The notes under the pieces were generated by a model. The model was not told where the DNA came from and did no database searches. It saw only the letters and a list, made by a program, of their open reading frames with translations. A stretch of 57,579 nt of DNA from Deltaproteobacteria bacterium (GTDB taxonomy: Bacteria; Desulfobacterota; Desulfarculia; Adiutricales; Adiutricaceae), in NCBI GenBank assembly GCA_031273455.1, contig JAISRZ010000136.1:1-57579 (forward strand), given 5' to 3'. The position numbers were made by a program, and so were the translations under genes. The stretch's first letter is position 1. Each line of letters starts with the position of its first letter. This document shows, piece by piece, positions 10,036 through 18,479 of this stretch.

Positions 10036-10383
10036 CTATTTTAATTTAAGAAATTAATCATCATTTGTCACTAAAGTAGAGCCAACTACTAAAGCTGAAG
10101 CGGCAATAATAGTATCTGGTAATTTTAGCCTTTATTGCGTCTTATTAAAATTGTAGATGCTTATATTTCATCATTTAATGTCAGAATTTTAAATGATTTT
10201 AATAAATATTCAATTTATAGTATTTTTTATCTAAAATTTATGATATGATAAAAGTTCTATTTTAGTAATGATGCTAATATACAGATTATTTGTATTAAAA
10301 TTAGCTTTAATATGATTTTAAAGTGAAATTCTCTGTAGAATACCAATTAAAATATTGGTATCAAAAAGATAATTACCACTCAT
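10036..10383 (-). pseudogene. VapC-like PIN-domain toxin, inactivated by stops and frameshifts
   Basis: The ATG at 10383 overlaps the antitoxin stop by 11 nt, as in intact vapBC operons. The reading starts MSGNYLFDTNILIGILQ, with the first catalytic Asp of PIN domains (FDTN), but stops after about 21 codons. PIN-like sequence resumes in other frames: LYISIITKIELLSYHKF, then KLPDTIIAASALV and STLVTNDD followed by a stop and FLKLK. The order and motifs (DTN, TxxE, PDxxIAA, TND) are those of a VapC RNase of about 130 aa. At least two frame changes and internal stop codons mean no toxin can be made. Confidence 0.75.
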
Positions 10384-10603
10384 CTCGCATTTTCCTCTGT
10401 ATTTCTACTGGGTCACCTTTAAAAGTTGGGCTATTTTTAAAAACGCCACAGAAACTCGAAAGAGGTCGTTTGGTTGTATTCGAATGCTGAACAGGTGTTA
10501 TGGTCAAACTTATGTTTACTTCACCTGTAGGGGTATCCGCGGGTAACTCTAAGTTTAAACGCCTGTTTTCAGGAATCTCAATTGTTTTTAAAATAGTTGT
10601 CAT
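10373..10603 (-). CDS. VapB-type antitoxin, partner of a broken VapC
   Basis: 76 aa with a clear AAAGGAG box 6-7 nt before the ATG. The N-terminal TILKTIEIPENRRLNLELP looks like the beta-hairpin/AbrB-like segment of small antitoxins. The C-terminal FKNSPTFKGDPVEIQRKMRDEW resembles the toxin-wrapping tail seen in antitoxins that precede PIN toxins. The downstream toxin frame starts inside its last codons. Antitoxin identity rests on this gene order plus general resemblance, since the family is small and divergent. It is intact although the toxin is not, so it may persist as a solitary antitoxin. Confidence 0.65.
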   Translation of the reverse strand: MTTILKTIEIPENRRLNLELPADTPTGEVNISLTITPVQHSNTTKRPLSSFCGVFKNSPTFKGDPVEIQRKMRDEW

Positions 10604-10684
10604 ATTTACACTCCTTTGGCTAGTTTGACAAGCTATGACTCAATTCTGAGGCGTAGTCAGTGATTTGTCAAGAGGAAGAACGCT

Positions 10685-10969
10685 ATGCCTAAGACGAAAC
10701 CTAAGACGAAAGCGTCAAAAAAAAATAAAAAAATCGTTGGACCTGGTCAAACTAGCGCTGGTCAAACTAGCGCTCTAGAGCGTCAGAAATCGCGCGTTGT
10801 CGCGACTTTCCAGAGTAAAACTGATATTTCCAGGGTCTGTTTGATATCAATATCTAAGCTAGTAATGAAATATCAAATGAAATATCGAGTCTCGTCACTA
10901 GCTGATTCTCCATTTGTAGAGTCAACGTATCCACTCACCCTAAACCTGGTCTTCAAACCTGGCCATTAA
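10685..10969 (+). CDS. Small Lys-rich hypothetical protein (doubtful)
   Basis: 94 aa, divergent from the antitoxin gene. An AGAGGAAG sequence lies about 7 nt upstream of the ATG, which is why it is listed. The first 17 residues are nearly all Lys, Thr, Pro and Ser, and a 15-bp tandem duplication gives the repeat GQTSAGQTSA. The remainder has no recognisable domain and the frame runs into the ccsA end (4-nt overlap). It may be a decayed or spurious frame. Confidence 0.25.
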   Translation: MPKTKPKTKASKKNKKIVGPGQTSAGQTSALERQKSRVVATFQSKTDISRVCLISISKLVMKYQMKYRVSSLADSPFVESTYPLTLNLVFKPGH

Positions 10970-11799
10970 TAGACGTGGACGCTAGCTGGGGCGGTGGGGA
11001 GGTAACTAACCCCGAGCCAAGTTATCATTAAAAACAAGAGCCCCAAGGGTAAGGTCAGAAGAGTTAAGGTGGGTAAAGGGGTCCTTCGGTTGGCCGCCAG
11101 GTGGAGGTGGACCAAGTAAGCGGTCACGGTCACAAAGGCCCAAGTCTCTTTGGGGTCCCAAGACCAGTAATGGCCCCAGGCCAGTTTAGCCCAGACGGCC
11201 CCACTGATTAGGCCTAAAGTCAGTAAACCCAGACCCGCTCGAACCGAGTGGTGGATAAAGGTCTCGAGCTCTTTAGCTTTAGCGGCTTTCTCTTTAACTT
11301 CATCTTTAGGGGCCTTAAGCGTCTTGAGGGCGATAATCCCCTCTTGGCCTTGGCGCCTCAGCTTATAAATGGCCGCGATGGTCGCGGCGGCCAAAAGGGA
11401 GTAGGAGAGCATGTACATAACCACGTGGGGGATAAAAAAGACGCTGTTTAAAGCTGGCGGCAAAGCCATGCTTTGCAGCTCCGGGCGCAGAGCGTTAATC
11501 ACGGCGAAGACCCCAGCCACCAACGAGACAAAAAATAAGAGCCAACCATAGGCCCAGCGGCGGTAAGCCCCTAAGCCGGATAAGGCCAATAAAAAGCCGT
11601 ACCACAACCGGGTCTCCCCCATGGATCTTAAGGGCGGCCTAGCCAGCTTAACCCACAGAAAAGCGATTAAAAAGCCCGCGACTAAAGTCCCGGCTAAGGT
11701 CAGATAAACCCCTAAAGACCGTCTTTTGGCCAGAACGGCTAAAGCCCCGCTTAACCACAGAATCGCCGACAATAGGCCTAACCCATAACTAAAGGTCAT
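10966..11799 (-). CDS. ccsA: Cytochrome c biogenesis protein CcsA/ResC
   Basis: 277 aa multi-pass membrane protein with the tryptophan-rich heme-handling motif WGHYWSWDPKETW at about 208-220 and flanking His residues (HLHL after it, HVVMY before it), the signature of CcsA in system II. With ResB/Ccs1 it carries heme across the membrane and attaches it to CxxCH motifs of apocytochromes. It overlaps the resB stop by 4 nt (ATGA), so the pair is translationally coupled. As the last gene after nrfH-nrfA it most likely matures those multiheme proteins, including the unusual CxxCK heme of NrfA. Confidence 0.92.
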   Translation of the reverse strand: MTFSYGLGLLSAILWLSGALAVLAKRRSLGVYLTLAGTLVAGFLIAFLWVKLARPPLRSMGETRLWYGFLLALSGLGAYRRWAYGWLLFFVSLVAGVFAVINALRPELQSMALPPALNSVFFIPHVVMYMLSYSLLAAATIAAIYKLRRQGQEGIIALKTLKAPKDEVKEKAAKAKELETFIHHSVRAGLGLLTLGLISGAVWAKLAWGHYWSWDPKETWAFVTVTAYLVHLHLAANRRTPLPTLTLLTLPLGLLFLMITWLGVSYLPTAPASVHVY

Positions 11800-13109
11800 G
11801 GTTTCCTTGGCCCTCCTTTAACGATCAAACCCACGCAGCCTAAAGCCCATAAGCCAAACCCGGCGTAAGCCAGGTTGAGCCAAGGGTCTTTAATCAACTC
11901 GAACCCGGACCACAAAGAAAAGGCCCCAGCCTCGGCGTCGTAATCCCTTTGGTAGATCAGCCAATCGCCAGCGGCCAAGGGATGGTTGACCGAGACCGAG
12001 GACTCGACCTCTTGCCCCTCTATGGTGAAGATTTTAACTTTCGAGACAAAGCTCCGGGGCTCGGGTCTAGTCATGGCTAAAACCAAACCGTCTTTTTCCA
12101 AGATCAAAGGGTTGGGCGGTAAGCGCCCGCCGCCGGGGGTCAGCCACCCTTGAAAGGTTTGGCCGGTTTTAAGGTTCTTAGCCTCCACCAAAGCCGCCTG
12201 GACCGACCCTTGGAACATGACCCGAATAAAACGGTTATCCCCCATGGGGGCGGCGTTGGGTAAATACTCCAAAACTTTAATGGCGTAGTCCCCTAGTTTT
12301 TGGGTCTTGTGGAGGGCCGCTTGGTCGATCTGGAGTAAGACCGGCGGCTTATTTTCGGGCCAAGAGCGCCCGGTTTTGGGGTCAAAAAGGGCGATCCTCG
12401 CGGGATACTCCTCCATGATAAAGTCATCTAAGCGGATGGCCAGATCTAGATCTTTATAGGCCCCTTCCGCCCTTTTTCCCTCATCTAGGGCTCGCCACTC
12501 AAAACTCCCTTCCATGACCCGCATGATCTCCCGTTGGCGATCGGCGGCCCCCAGGCCCGCGGCCAATAAAACTAGCCATAAGCCTAAGTGGCTAAAAAAG
12601 ACGGTTATTCTTTTGGGGGATAAGCGAATGACCGTGGCCCCTAAAGAGACGAGGACCAAGAGGTAGAGAAAGGAAAAGGCCCAGGAGGAGGTGATCTGGA
12701 AAAAGCCTAAAATTCCCCAGATAGTCTCGGGGGCCGGGGCGGACGGATCCAGTTGGGGGATTAAACCCATCGCTAGACCCCAAAGGGCCATGAAGGCCAT
12801 CAAGACCACGGCTAAAGGGGCGGAGGCCAGAAAGTATAAGACTTTTTTAAAGATCCGGGTAAGAAATAAAAAAGCGATGAGAATTAGGGCCAAGATTAGG
12901 TTAAGGGGGTAAGAAAGAAGAAAAGTGGGCCTAGGCCCAAATAAAAATTGAGCTATTAAACCGCCTATGGTCACCGCGGCGACAATGACCAAGCTTTCTA
13001 AATAGCCCCAGGGCCAAGACCAAGACCTTTCGCTTGGGCTCTGGTTAGGGGCCGAAGGGGCCGGATTGGCCCCTTCGGGGGAGTTTAAGGGAAAATCAGA
13101 TCCGCCCAT
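11796..13109 (-). CDS. resB: Cytochrome c biogenesis protein ResB/Ccs1
   Basis: 437 aa. A Pro/Ser-rich N-terminal tail is followed by membrane segments near residues 35-105, 120-160 and 170-190, a large extracytoplasmic domain (about 195-400), and a last membrane helix (LAYAGFGLWALGCVGLIVKGG). This is the ResB/Ccs1 arrangement. LSPKRITVFFSHLGLWLVLLAAGL, read in two parts, contains the conserved family His. It forms the heme-transport and ligation complex with CcsA. It starts 14 nt inside the nrfA end and overlaps ccsA by 4 nt, so nrfHA and resB-ccsA are one operon. The split two-gene form, rather than a ResBC fusion, is retained. Confidence 0.88.
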   Translation of the reverse strand: MGGSDFPLNSPEGANPAPSAPNQSPSERSWSWPWGYLESLVIVAAVTIGGLIAQFLFGPRPTFLLSYPLNLILALILIAFLFLTRIFKKVLYFLASAPLAVVLMAFMALWGLAMGLIPQLDPSAPAPETIWGILGFFQITSSWAFSFLYLLVLVSLGATVIRLSPKRITVFFSHLGLWLVLLAAGLGAADRQREIMRVMEGSFEWRALDEGKRAEGAYKDLDLAIRLDDFIMEEYPARIALFDPKTGRSWPENKPPVLLQIDQAALHKTQKLGDYAIKVLEYLPNAAPMGDNRFIRVMFQGSVQAALVEAKNLKTGQTFQGWLTPGGGRLPPNPLILEKDGLVLAMTRPEPRSFVSKVKIFTIEGQEVESSVSVNHPLAAGDWLIYQRDYDAEAGAFSLWSGFELIKDPWLNLAYAGFGLWALGCVGLIVKGGPRKP

Positions 13110-14583
13110 CGGCTTTGGCTTCAGACAACCACTGGGGGACTACCGTATCCAAGAACTTTTCTTTTTGGGCGGTTAAAACGGGCATGTTTAAGCCGATTAA
13201 GGCTTGGGCCTTTTCCTTGGAGCTGATGTCGGGCATAACGAATTCCGGTAGGTTTAATTCCCGAAAAACGTCTTTGAGCTTCAGTTGGGCCAGTAAAGCC
13301 CGGTCTAAACCGTGGGATAAAATCCTTTGGGTCTCCACCGGGGCGTGGAAAGGGGCCCCATGGGAGGCCACGCCAAAGTCCCAACGCCACTGAGCCTGGC
13401 GGATAAGCTTCCGAATCTCGGCCAGTTGTTCGTCCGTGGCCCCACCGTCCATGGCCGCTTTGGTTAAAAGGTGGGCTTTGGCCAGCTCAGGCTCCAGTCG
13501 GTTCCGAGCTTGGACGACCTGGTCTTGGCGACCGTTAACGAACTTAATGAGATCTTGCTCCTCAACCCGGTGGCAGACGGCGCAGGAGGTGGAGACGTAT
13601 TTTAGGGGGCTGACTAAATGGTGATCCGAGAACTTAACCCCGCCCTCGGAGATGTAAGGCATGTGGCAATCGGCGCAGGACAAACCGTTCTCGCCGTGGG
13701 GGCCGAGCAGGAAGAGCTCATAATCGGGATGCTGGGCCTTTAGCATCGGGGTTTTGCTTAAAGCGTGCGTCCAATCGGCGTACCCCGCCTCGTCATAGTA
13801 CTCTTCCATGTTTTCCATGGTGTAGCCTTTGTCCCAAGGAAAGGTTAAGTACTTGCCATCGCCTTTAAAGTAGTACTCCACGTGGCACTGGGCGCAGACC
13901 AAGCTCCGCATCTCTTGGTTGGTGGCCTTGGTTATGTCTTTGCCCATCCGCTCGTAAACCTCTTTTAAAGCCGGTCTCGTGATGGTTAAAGACATGTCCG
14001 TGGGGTTATGGCAGTCAGCGCAGCCAATGGGGTTAACGATCTGGGCCCCTTGGGAGGACCAGGGGGATTTGTAGAACTCGGCGGCCCCTAATTTTTCGAT
14101 CATCCGGGGGACATCGGGGCTTTTGCAGCTCCAACAGGTGGCTGGCTGGAGGTCTTTTTGCTCCTCCACCCCAGGCGCGCCCACCCGTAAGGTCTCGCGC
14201 ATATCATCAATGGTGTAATAGTGGCCGCGCGGGGCCTTGTAGTCCCGGCTAAACGCGTAACCCGCCCAGAGGATGACCATTTCTGGCCGCTCGGCTAGGG
14301 GGTCGGAGGGCGTGTTCCCTAAGTGCTTGGTCTTAAAATCCATTTGCGCGGTTTTTAGCCAAGTTTCGTACTCCCGAGGGTAGTTTAAGCCAAAGATCGA
14401 GCTTTTAGGCTCAATCCCAGTGATCTCCACTTTTTTGTTGTTAAAGATTGAGGCGGTCTCAGCCCGGCGGAAGGTTATGGAGGCCGCCAAAAGGGCCAGG
14501 ATCACCACCCCCACGGCCACGCCTAAAAAGATGGCTAGGCCGATGATGAAGGGGCCGTATTTGTTAGAATAAAGGTTACTCAT
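13096..14583 (-). CDS. nrfA: Ammonia-forming cytochrome c nitrite reductase NrfA (copy 1)
   Basis: 495 aa. The N-terminal helix (residues 11-35) is an uncleaved signal/anchor. Five heme sites are visible: CWSCK at 150-154, whose Lys is the axial ligand of the active-site heme, and CADCH 188-192, CAQCH 230-234, CADCH 303-307 and CAVCH 334-338. The active-site Tyr follows the third motif (CHVEYY) and the His lies in KAQHPDYE (about 285), as in known NrfA. It reduces nitrite to ammonium with six electrons in the periplasm. The ATG has GGGAGA about 8 nt upstream. It follows nrfH directly and precedes resB. About two thirds of its residues look identical to the second nrfA at 17022. Confidence 0.96.
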   Translation of the reverse strand: MSNLYSNKYGPFIIGLAIFLGVAVGVVILALLAASITFRRAETASIFNNKKVEITGIEPKSSIFGLNYPREYETWLKTAQMDFKTKHLGNTPSDPLAERPEMVILWAGYAFSRDYKAPRGHYYTIDDMRETLRVGAPGVEEQKDLQPATCWSCKSPDVPRMIEKLGAAEFYKSPWSSQGAQIVNPIGCADCHNPTDMSLTITRPALKEVYERMGKDITKATNQEMRSLVCAQCHVEYYFKGDGKYLTFPWDKGYTMENMEEYYDEAGYADWTHALSKTPMLKAQHPDYELFLLGPHGENGLSCADCHMPYISEGGVKFSDHHLVSPLKYVSTSCAVCHRVEEQDLIKFVNGRQDQVVQARNRLEPELAKAHLLTKAAMDGGATDEQLAEIRKLIRQAQWRWDFGVASHGAPFHAPVETQRILSHGLDRALLAQLKLKDVFRELNLPEFVMPDISSKEKAQALIGLNMPVLTAQKEKFLDTVVPQWLSEAKADGRI

Positions 14584-14637
14584 CGGAATTCTCCCGCCAG
14601 GGTTGTTAGGGGGCCTAATTGGCCCCGGCCCAAAGGC

Positions 14638-15261
14638 TTAAGGCGTCTTTTTCGGTGAAGTCGCCCCGGTCTTGGCTGGTTTAGGGTTAACTAAAGACTC
14701 CAGCCAGTCCGGCGCCGGCGACCCTGGTAAGGGTAGCCCGGCGCCAATATTATCGGTGGAAAGGCTCACGACCTGATTGTGCGGCGAATCCCGGTGACAA
14801 TCAAAACAGGTCAGCTTTTGGCCCTTTAAGGCGGCGGCCATTTGGGAGTCCATTTTGACGAATTCCTCCACCAAGGGCTTATGGCAGCGGATACAGTTCT
14901 CCAAAATGACCTGTTTGGTGCCCTCATTGGCTCGAATGACCTGGGGCTCTAGCCGGGCGGTGTAAACCGCGGCGTGGTAGAGGCCGTCATAAGCTTTAAA
15001 GGCGTAACCGCGAAAGGTGTTGTCTTGGGGCACGTGGCAGTCGTTACAGGTGGCTCTTAAAGCGTGGGAACTTTTGCGGTAGGACTGGTAGTAGGGGCCC
15101 ATGACATGACAGTTTAAACAGACTTCCGAGTCATTGGAAAAATAGGAAAAGGCTCGGGAAGCCACCAGAATATAGACAAAAAGGCCCGCGGCTAAGCCTA
15201 ATAGGCCGGAGAAAAACCAGAACCACTTAAAGCGTTGATAGGTTTGGCTTAGTGACGACAT
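14638..15261 (-). CDS. nrfH: NrfH-type tetraheme quinol dehydrogenase (NapC/NirT family)
   Basis: 207 aa with an N-terminal membrane anchor (residues 13-36) and four heme motifs: CLNCH 48-52, CNDCH 72-76, CIRCH 123-127 and CFDCH 152-156. The first motif continues as CHVM, matching the CxxCHxM unit in which NrfH uses Met as the ligand of heme 1, the quinol site. It oxidises menaquinol and passes electrons to NrfA in a membrane-bound complex. GAGGGG lies about 9 nt before the ATG. The next gene is nrfA, 54 bp away. The last 40 residues form a Pro/Lys-rich tail without motifs. Confidence 0.94.
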   Translation of the reverse strand: MSSLSQTYQRFKWFWFFSGLLGLAAGLFVYILVASRAFSYFSNDSEVCLNCHVMGPYYQSYRKSSHALRATCNDCHVPQDNTFRGYAFKAYDGLYHAAVYTARLEPQVIRANEGTKQVILENCIRCHKPLVEEFVKMDSQMAAALKGQKLTCFDCHRDSPHNQVVSLSTDNIGAGLPLPGSPAPDWLESLVNPKPAKTGATSPKKTP

Positions 15262-15345
15262 AGCCTAGCCCCTCTAGATCCGGCGCTTTGGAGGGCCACG
15301 CGCCGCGATAAAAATGACTTATGAATGGAGGAGGGCTCATTCCAC

Positions 15346-16599
15346 CTAATACCCCTGGTTGGAGCGTGGGTAGCTCGACCGGTAATCCAAAGAGGAAGTC
15401 GCCTCTGACTCTTCTAGGCCAATTTCCTCGGAAGTGAGGTAACAAGCCGGATCTGGGCTCCAAGGATCCCCAGTTAGGTTTTGGGCCCGGGCCCTTAAAC
15501 CGCCCCCGCAGATGGCTAAGAACCGACAGGCCGCGCAGCGGCCAGTTAAATGGCTGGTTTTGTCCCTTAGGGCCATTAAAAGCTCGTTATTGGGGTCGTT
15601 CCAGATCTCCGGGAAGCTTTTCTCCCGCGTTGAGCCTAAAACCACGCTCCGCCAGAACTGATCCGGATGGACCGCCCCATCCCAGGAGATAGCCCCAATG
15701 CCGTGACCCGAGCTGGCCCCGCCGTTCAATTGGAGGAGCTTTAAGACGTTTTCCGCGTCCTTCACCCGACCCTCGGCCAATAACTTTAAATACAAGTAAG
15801 GCCCATCGGCTTGGTTATCCACCGTTAGGACCTCGATTAAACGGCCTTTTTGATGGAGCTCTTGGGTCTTTTGGGCGATGAGATCCACCGCCGCCCTAGT
15901 CCGCTCTAAGGTTAAAGCCTCGCTCTTGAGGCTAGGGTTAGCCCCTTGGTCCACTAAATGGTAGAAACAAGCCCGGGGGATGTCCTCTTCCACCATGAGC
16001 TCAAAAATCCGCTCTAAATCGGCGAAATTGCTCTGAGTTAAGGTCAGCCGTAAACCCACCTTAAGGCCAGCCTCCCGAGCCGTCCTAATGGCTTTTAAAG
16101 CCCCTTGGAAGGCCCCGGGCCGACCGCGCATCCGGTCGTGGGGCGTGGCTAACCCGTCTAGACTAATGCCCGCGTAAGCCAAACCCAGCTCTTTTAGCTT
16201 AGTGGCCTCGCGTTTCCCTAAAAGAAGGCCGTTGGTGGAAAGAACCGCCCGAACGCCCCCTTTCACGGCTAACTCGATTAACTCAAAAATGTGAGGATGG
16301 GCTAAAGGCTCGCCGCCGGAGAAGAGAATGACCGGAACCCCGAAGTCCGCTAAGCTTTTCACCAAAGCTTGGCCTTCGGCGAAGGATAACTCGTCCGGGG
16401 CCGGGCCCGGGGTGGCCGCGGCGTAGCAGTGGAGGCAAGCCAGGTTGCAGGATCTAGTCACATTCCAGACAATGACCGGCTTTTTGCTGGCCGAGAACTG
16501 GAGAAGGTGGCTAGGCACAGTTTTGGCTTCGCGATGGCGGTAGCGCAAAGCGTCAGAAGCCTCAACCGAGCCACAGTAAAGTTTAGAGACGCCAATCAT
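15346..16599 (-). CDS. ahbC: 12,18-didecarboxysiroheme deacetylase AhbC (radical SAM, alternative heme pathway)
   Basis: 417 aa from the ATG at 16599; a TTG eight codons earlier is less likely. The N terminus IGVSKLYCGSVEASDALRYR and SHLLQFS are characteristic of AhbC. The radical SAM cluster motif CNLACLHC is at residues 51-58, followed by FSGGEP. A C-terminal SPASM-like Cys set (CAACRFLAICGG) binds an auxiliary Fe-S cluster. AhbC removes two acetate side chains from didecarboxysiroheme to give Fe-coproporphyrin III in the siroheme route used by sulfate reducers and methanogens. Its position in front of nrfH-nrfA-resB-ccsA links heme supply with multiheme enzyme production. AhbD is a paralogue with similar architecture; the N-terminal motif favours AhbC. 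Confidence 0.88.
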   Translation of the reverse strand: MIGVSKLYCGSVEASDALRYRHREAKTVPSHLLQFSASKKPVIVWNVTRSCNLACLHCYAAATPGPAPDELSFAEGQALVKSLADFGVPVILFSGGEPLAHPHIFELIELAVKGGVRAVLSTNGLLLGKREATKLKELGLAYAGISLDGLATPHDRMRGRPGAFQGALKAIRTAREAGLKVGLRLTLTQSNFADLERIFELMVEEDIPRACFYHLVDQGANPSLKSEALTLERTRAAVDLIAQKTQELHQKGRLIEVLTVDNQADGPYLYLKLLAEGRVKDAENVLKLLQLNGGASSGHGIGAISWDGAVHPDQFWRSVVLGSTREKSFPEIWNDPNNELLMALRDKTSHLTGRCAACRFLAICGGGLRARAQNLTGDPWSPDPACYLTSEEIGLEESEATSSLDYRSSYPRSNQGY

Positions 16600-16956
16600 C
16601 TTAAGGGATAGCCCCTTTCTCAAAAAAGGCGAAATTACCTTTTACGTCAGTTTACCATAATTGTCGCCATAACTCTAGAAAGGCCACGATACGCCTATCC
16701 CGATCCTTTAGTTATTAAGACTTATTATCAATTGATTTTAGGTAAATAACGGATTTTTCTAATTTTTTGGGGCCAAAGGATAGACCAAACTCCTCGTATT
16801 CAACCAATAGACGCGGGGAAAATTGATGGGCCTAACCTGGAAGATAGCTCGGACAGCCCAAAATAGGTTGGAAAGAAGAGAAAATATGAGGTCAAAACAT
16901 AGCCTCTTAGCTTAAGTTGATTAAAGACAACTAAAAAAACTAACCATAAATCCGCT
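16600..16956. other. Spacer between ahbC and nrfA copy 2
   Basis: About 360 bp with no gene. It should contain the promoter of the ahbC-nrfHA-resB-ccsA run; I could not fix one with confidence (TTGATA near 16730 on the minus strand has no good -10 partner). Confidence 0.4.
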
Positions 16957-16978
16957 AAAAGGGGGCCAAAGGCCCCCT
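16957..16978 (-). terminator. Rho-independent terminator of nrfA copy 2
   Basis: GGGGGCC-loop-GGCCCCC stem (16961-16977). On the minus strand it is followed by TTTT, about 45 bp after the nrfA2 stop. It separates nrfA2 from ahbC, so the two nrfA genes are probably independent transcription units. Confidence 0.7.
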
Positions 16979-17021
16979 AACCGAGCGCCTAGACATTCCC
17001 TAGCCTCCCGAGAAAAATGGA

Positions 17022-18479
17022 TCAAATCCGTCCATTCGCCCGGGCCGCGGCCAACCACTCGGGGACCGCCTCGGCCAAAAATTTCCGCTTCTGGACGGCT
17101 AAAACCGGCATGTTTAGGCCAATGTAGCTTTGGGCCTGGGCTTTCGCGGCCAGATCGGGAAGATCCGGGGGGGCGAGGTTTAGCTCTTGGAAGATATCGT
17201 TTAGGGCCTTAAGGGCCATATTAGCCCGCTCTAAGCCACTGGAGAGGATCCTTAAGGTCTCCATGGGGGCGTGAAAACTGGCCCCATGGGAGGCCACCGC
17301 GAAGTCCCAGCGCCACTGGGCCTCGCGGATAAGCTTCCGGACCGCGGTTAGCTTTGGGGGGGAGGCCCCCTTTTCGGCGGCGGCCCGAGTTAAAAGGTGG
17401 GCTTTAACCAACTCTGGCTCCAATCGCCCCCGAAGTTCCCTAATTCGCTCTTCCCAGCTTTGGACTCGCTTAAGTAAGCTCGCCTCCTCTTTTTTATGGC
17501 AGTTCTGGCAGGTGGTGGACAAGTTTTTTAAAGGGCTTTCCAGCTGATGATCCGAGTATTTAACCCCGTTCTCGGTGATTAGGGGCATATGGCAGTCCGC
17601 GCAAGAGAGATCGTTTTGGCCAAAGGGGCCCATTAAAAATAGCTCGTAGTCGGGATGTTGGGCTTTAAGCATGGGGGCCCCGCTAATGGCGTGGGTCCAG
17701 TCGGTGATTTGGCGCTCGTCATAATAATTTTCCATGTCCTCCACGGTTAGCCCTTTATCCCAGGGAAAAGTTAGGTATTTACCCTCGCCCTGAAAGTAAT
17801 ACTCCACGTGGCACTGGGCGCAGACCAAAGTCCGCGTCGCCTTAGGCGTAGCCTTATTGACGTCAATACCCCGCCTACTTAAAGCTTCCCTTAAGGCGGG
17901 CCGGGTGATGGTTAAGGTCAGGTCATTTGGGTTATGGCAGTCGGCGCAGCCAATGGCGTTAACGATTTCCGGGCCCATAGAGCTAAAGGAGGCCTTGTAG
18001 AAGCTCGCGGGGCCCAGCTCATCAATCATACGGGCCGCGTCCGGGCTTTTACAGACCCAGCAAGTGGCGGGTTGGAGATCCCGTTGCCCCTCCACGCCTG
18101 GGGAGCCGACCCTTAAGGATTCGCGAATATCGAAAACGGCGTAGTTATGGCTGCGGGGGGCTTTGTAATCCCGGCTAAAAGCGTACCCAGCCCACAAGAT
18201 GACCATGGCCGGTCGATCGGCCAGGAGATCCCGACGTGAGCCGCTTAAGGAGCGGCTTTTATAGTTCAGGTTGGCGCTTTGGCGCCAGGTGTCGTACTCT
18301 TTAGGATAGTTTTGGCCCCAGATTGAGCTTCTCGGCTCTAAGCGGGCGATTTTCCGCTTCTTATCCATAAAATACGAGGAAGTCAAAAACACCAGGATAA
18401 CTATGACCGTGGCTAAACTACAGAAAATGATTAAACCAATCATTAAAGGGGCGCGCTTATTGGAACTAAGAATGGGCAT
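17022..18479 (-). CDS. nrfA: Ammonia-forming cytochrome c nitrite reductase NrfA (copy 2)
   Basis: 485 aa with an N-terminal anchor helix (residues 11-34) and five heme motifs: CWVCK at 140-144 for the Lys-ligated catalytic heme, then CADCH, CAQCH (HVEYY active-site Tyr), CADCH and CQNCH. It aligns with copy 1 from end to end, with AGYAFSRDYKAP and LQPATCW identical. Unlike copy 1 it has no nrfH beside it and carries its own terminator, so it is likely expressed separately and may borrow NrfH or use another donor. GGGAGA lies about 6 nt before the ATG. Differences are concentrated at the anchor and near the fifth heme, which could mean a different partner. The pair probably arose by tandem duplication. 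Confidence 0.95.
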   Translation of the reverse strand: MPILSSNKRAPLMIGLIIFCSLATVIVILVFLTSSYFMDKKRKIARLEPRSSIWGQNYPKEYDTWRQSANLNYKSRSLSGSRRDLLADRPAMVILWAGYAFSRDYKAPRSHNYAVFDIRESLRVGSPGVEGQRDLQPATCWVCKSPDAARMIDELGPASFYKASFSSMGPEIVNAIGCADCHNPNDLTLTITRPALREALSRRGIDVNKATPKATRTLVCAQCHVEYYFQGEGKYLTFPWDKGLTVEDMENYYDERQITDWTHAISGAPMLKAQHPDYELFLMGPFGQNDLSCADCHMPLITENGVKYSDHQLESPLKNLSTTCQNCHKKEEASLLKRVQSWEERIRELRGRLEPELVKAHLLTRAAAEKGASPPKLTAVRKLIREAQWRWDFAVASHGASFHAPMETLRILSSGLERANMALKALNDIFQELNLAPPDLPDLAAKAQAQSYIGLNMPVLAVQKRKFLAEAVPEWLAAARANGRI

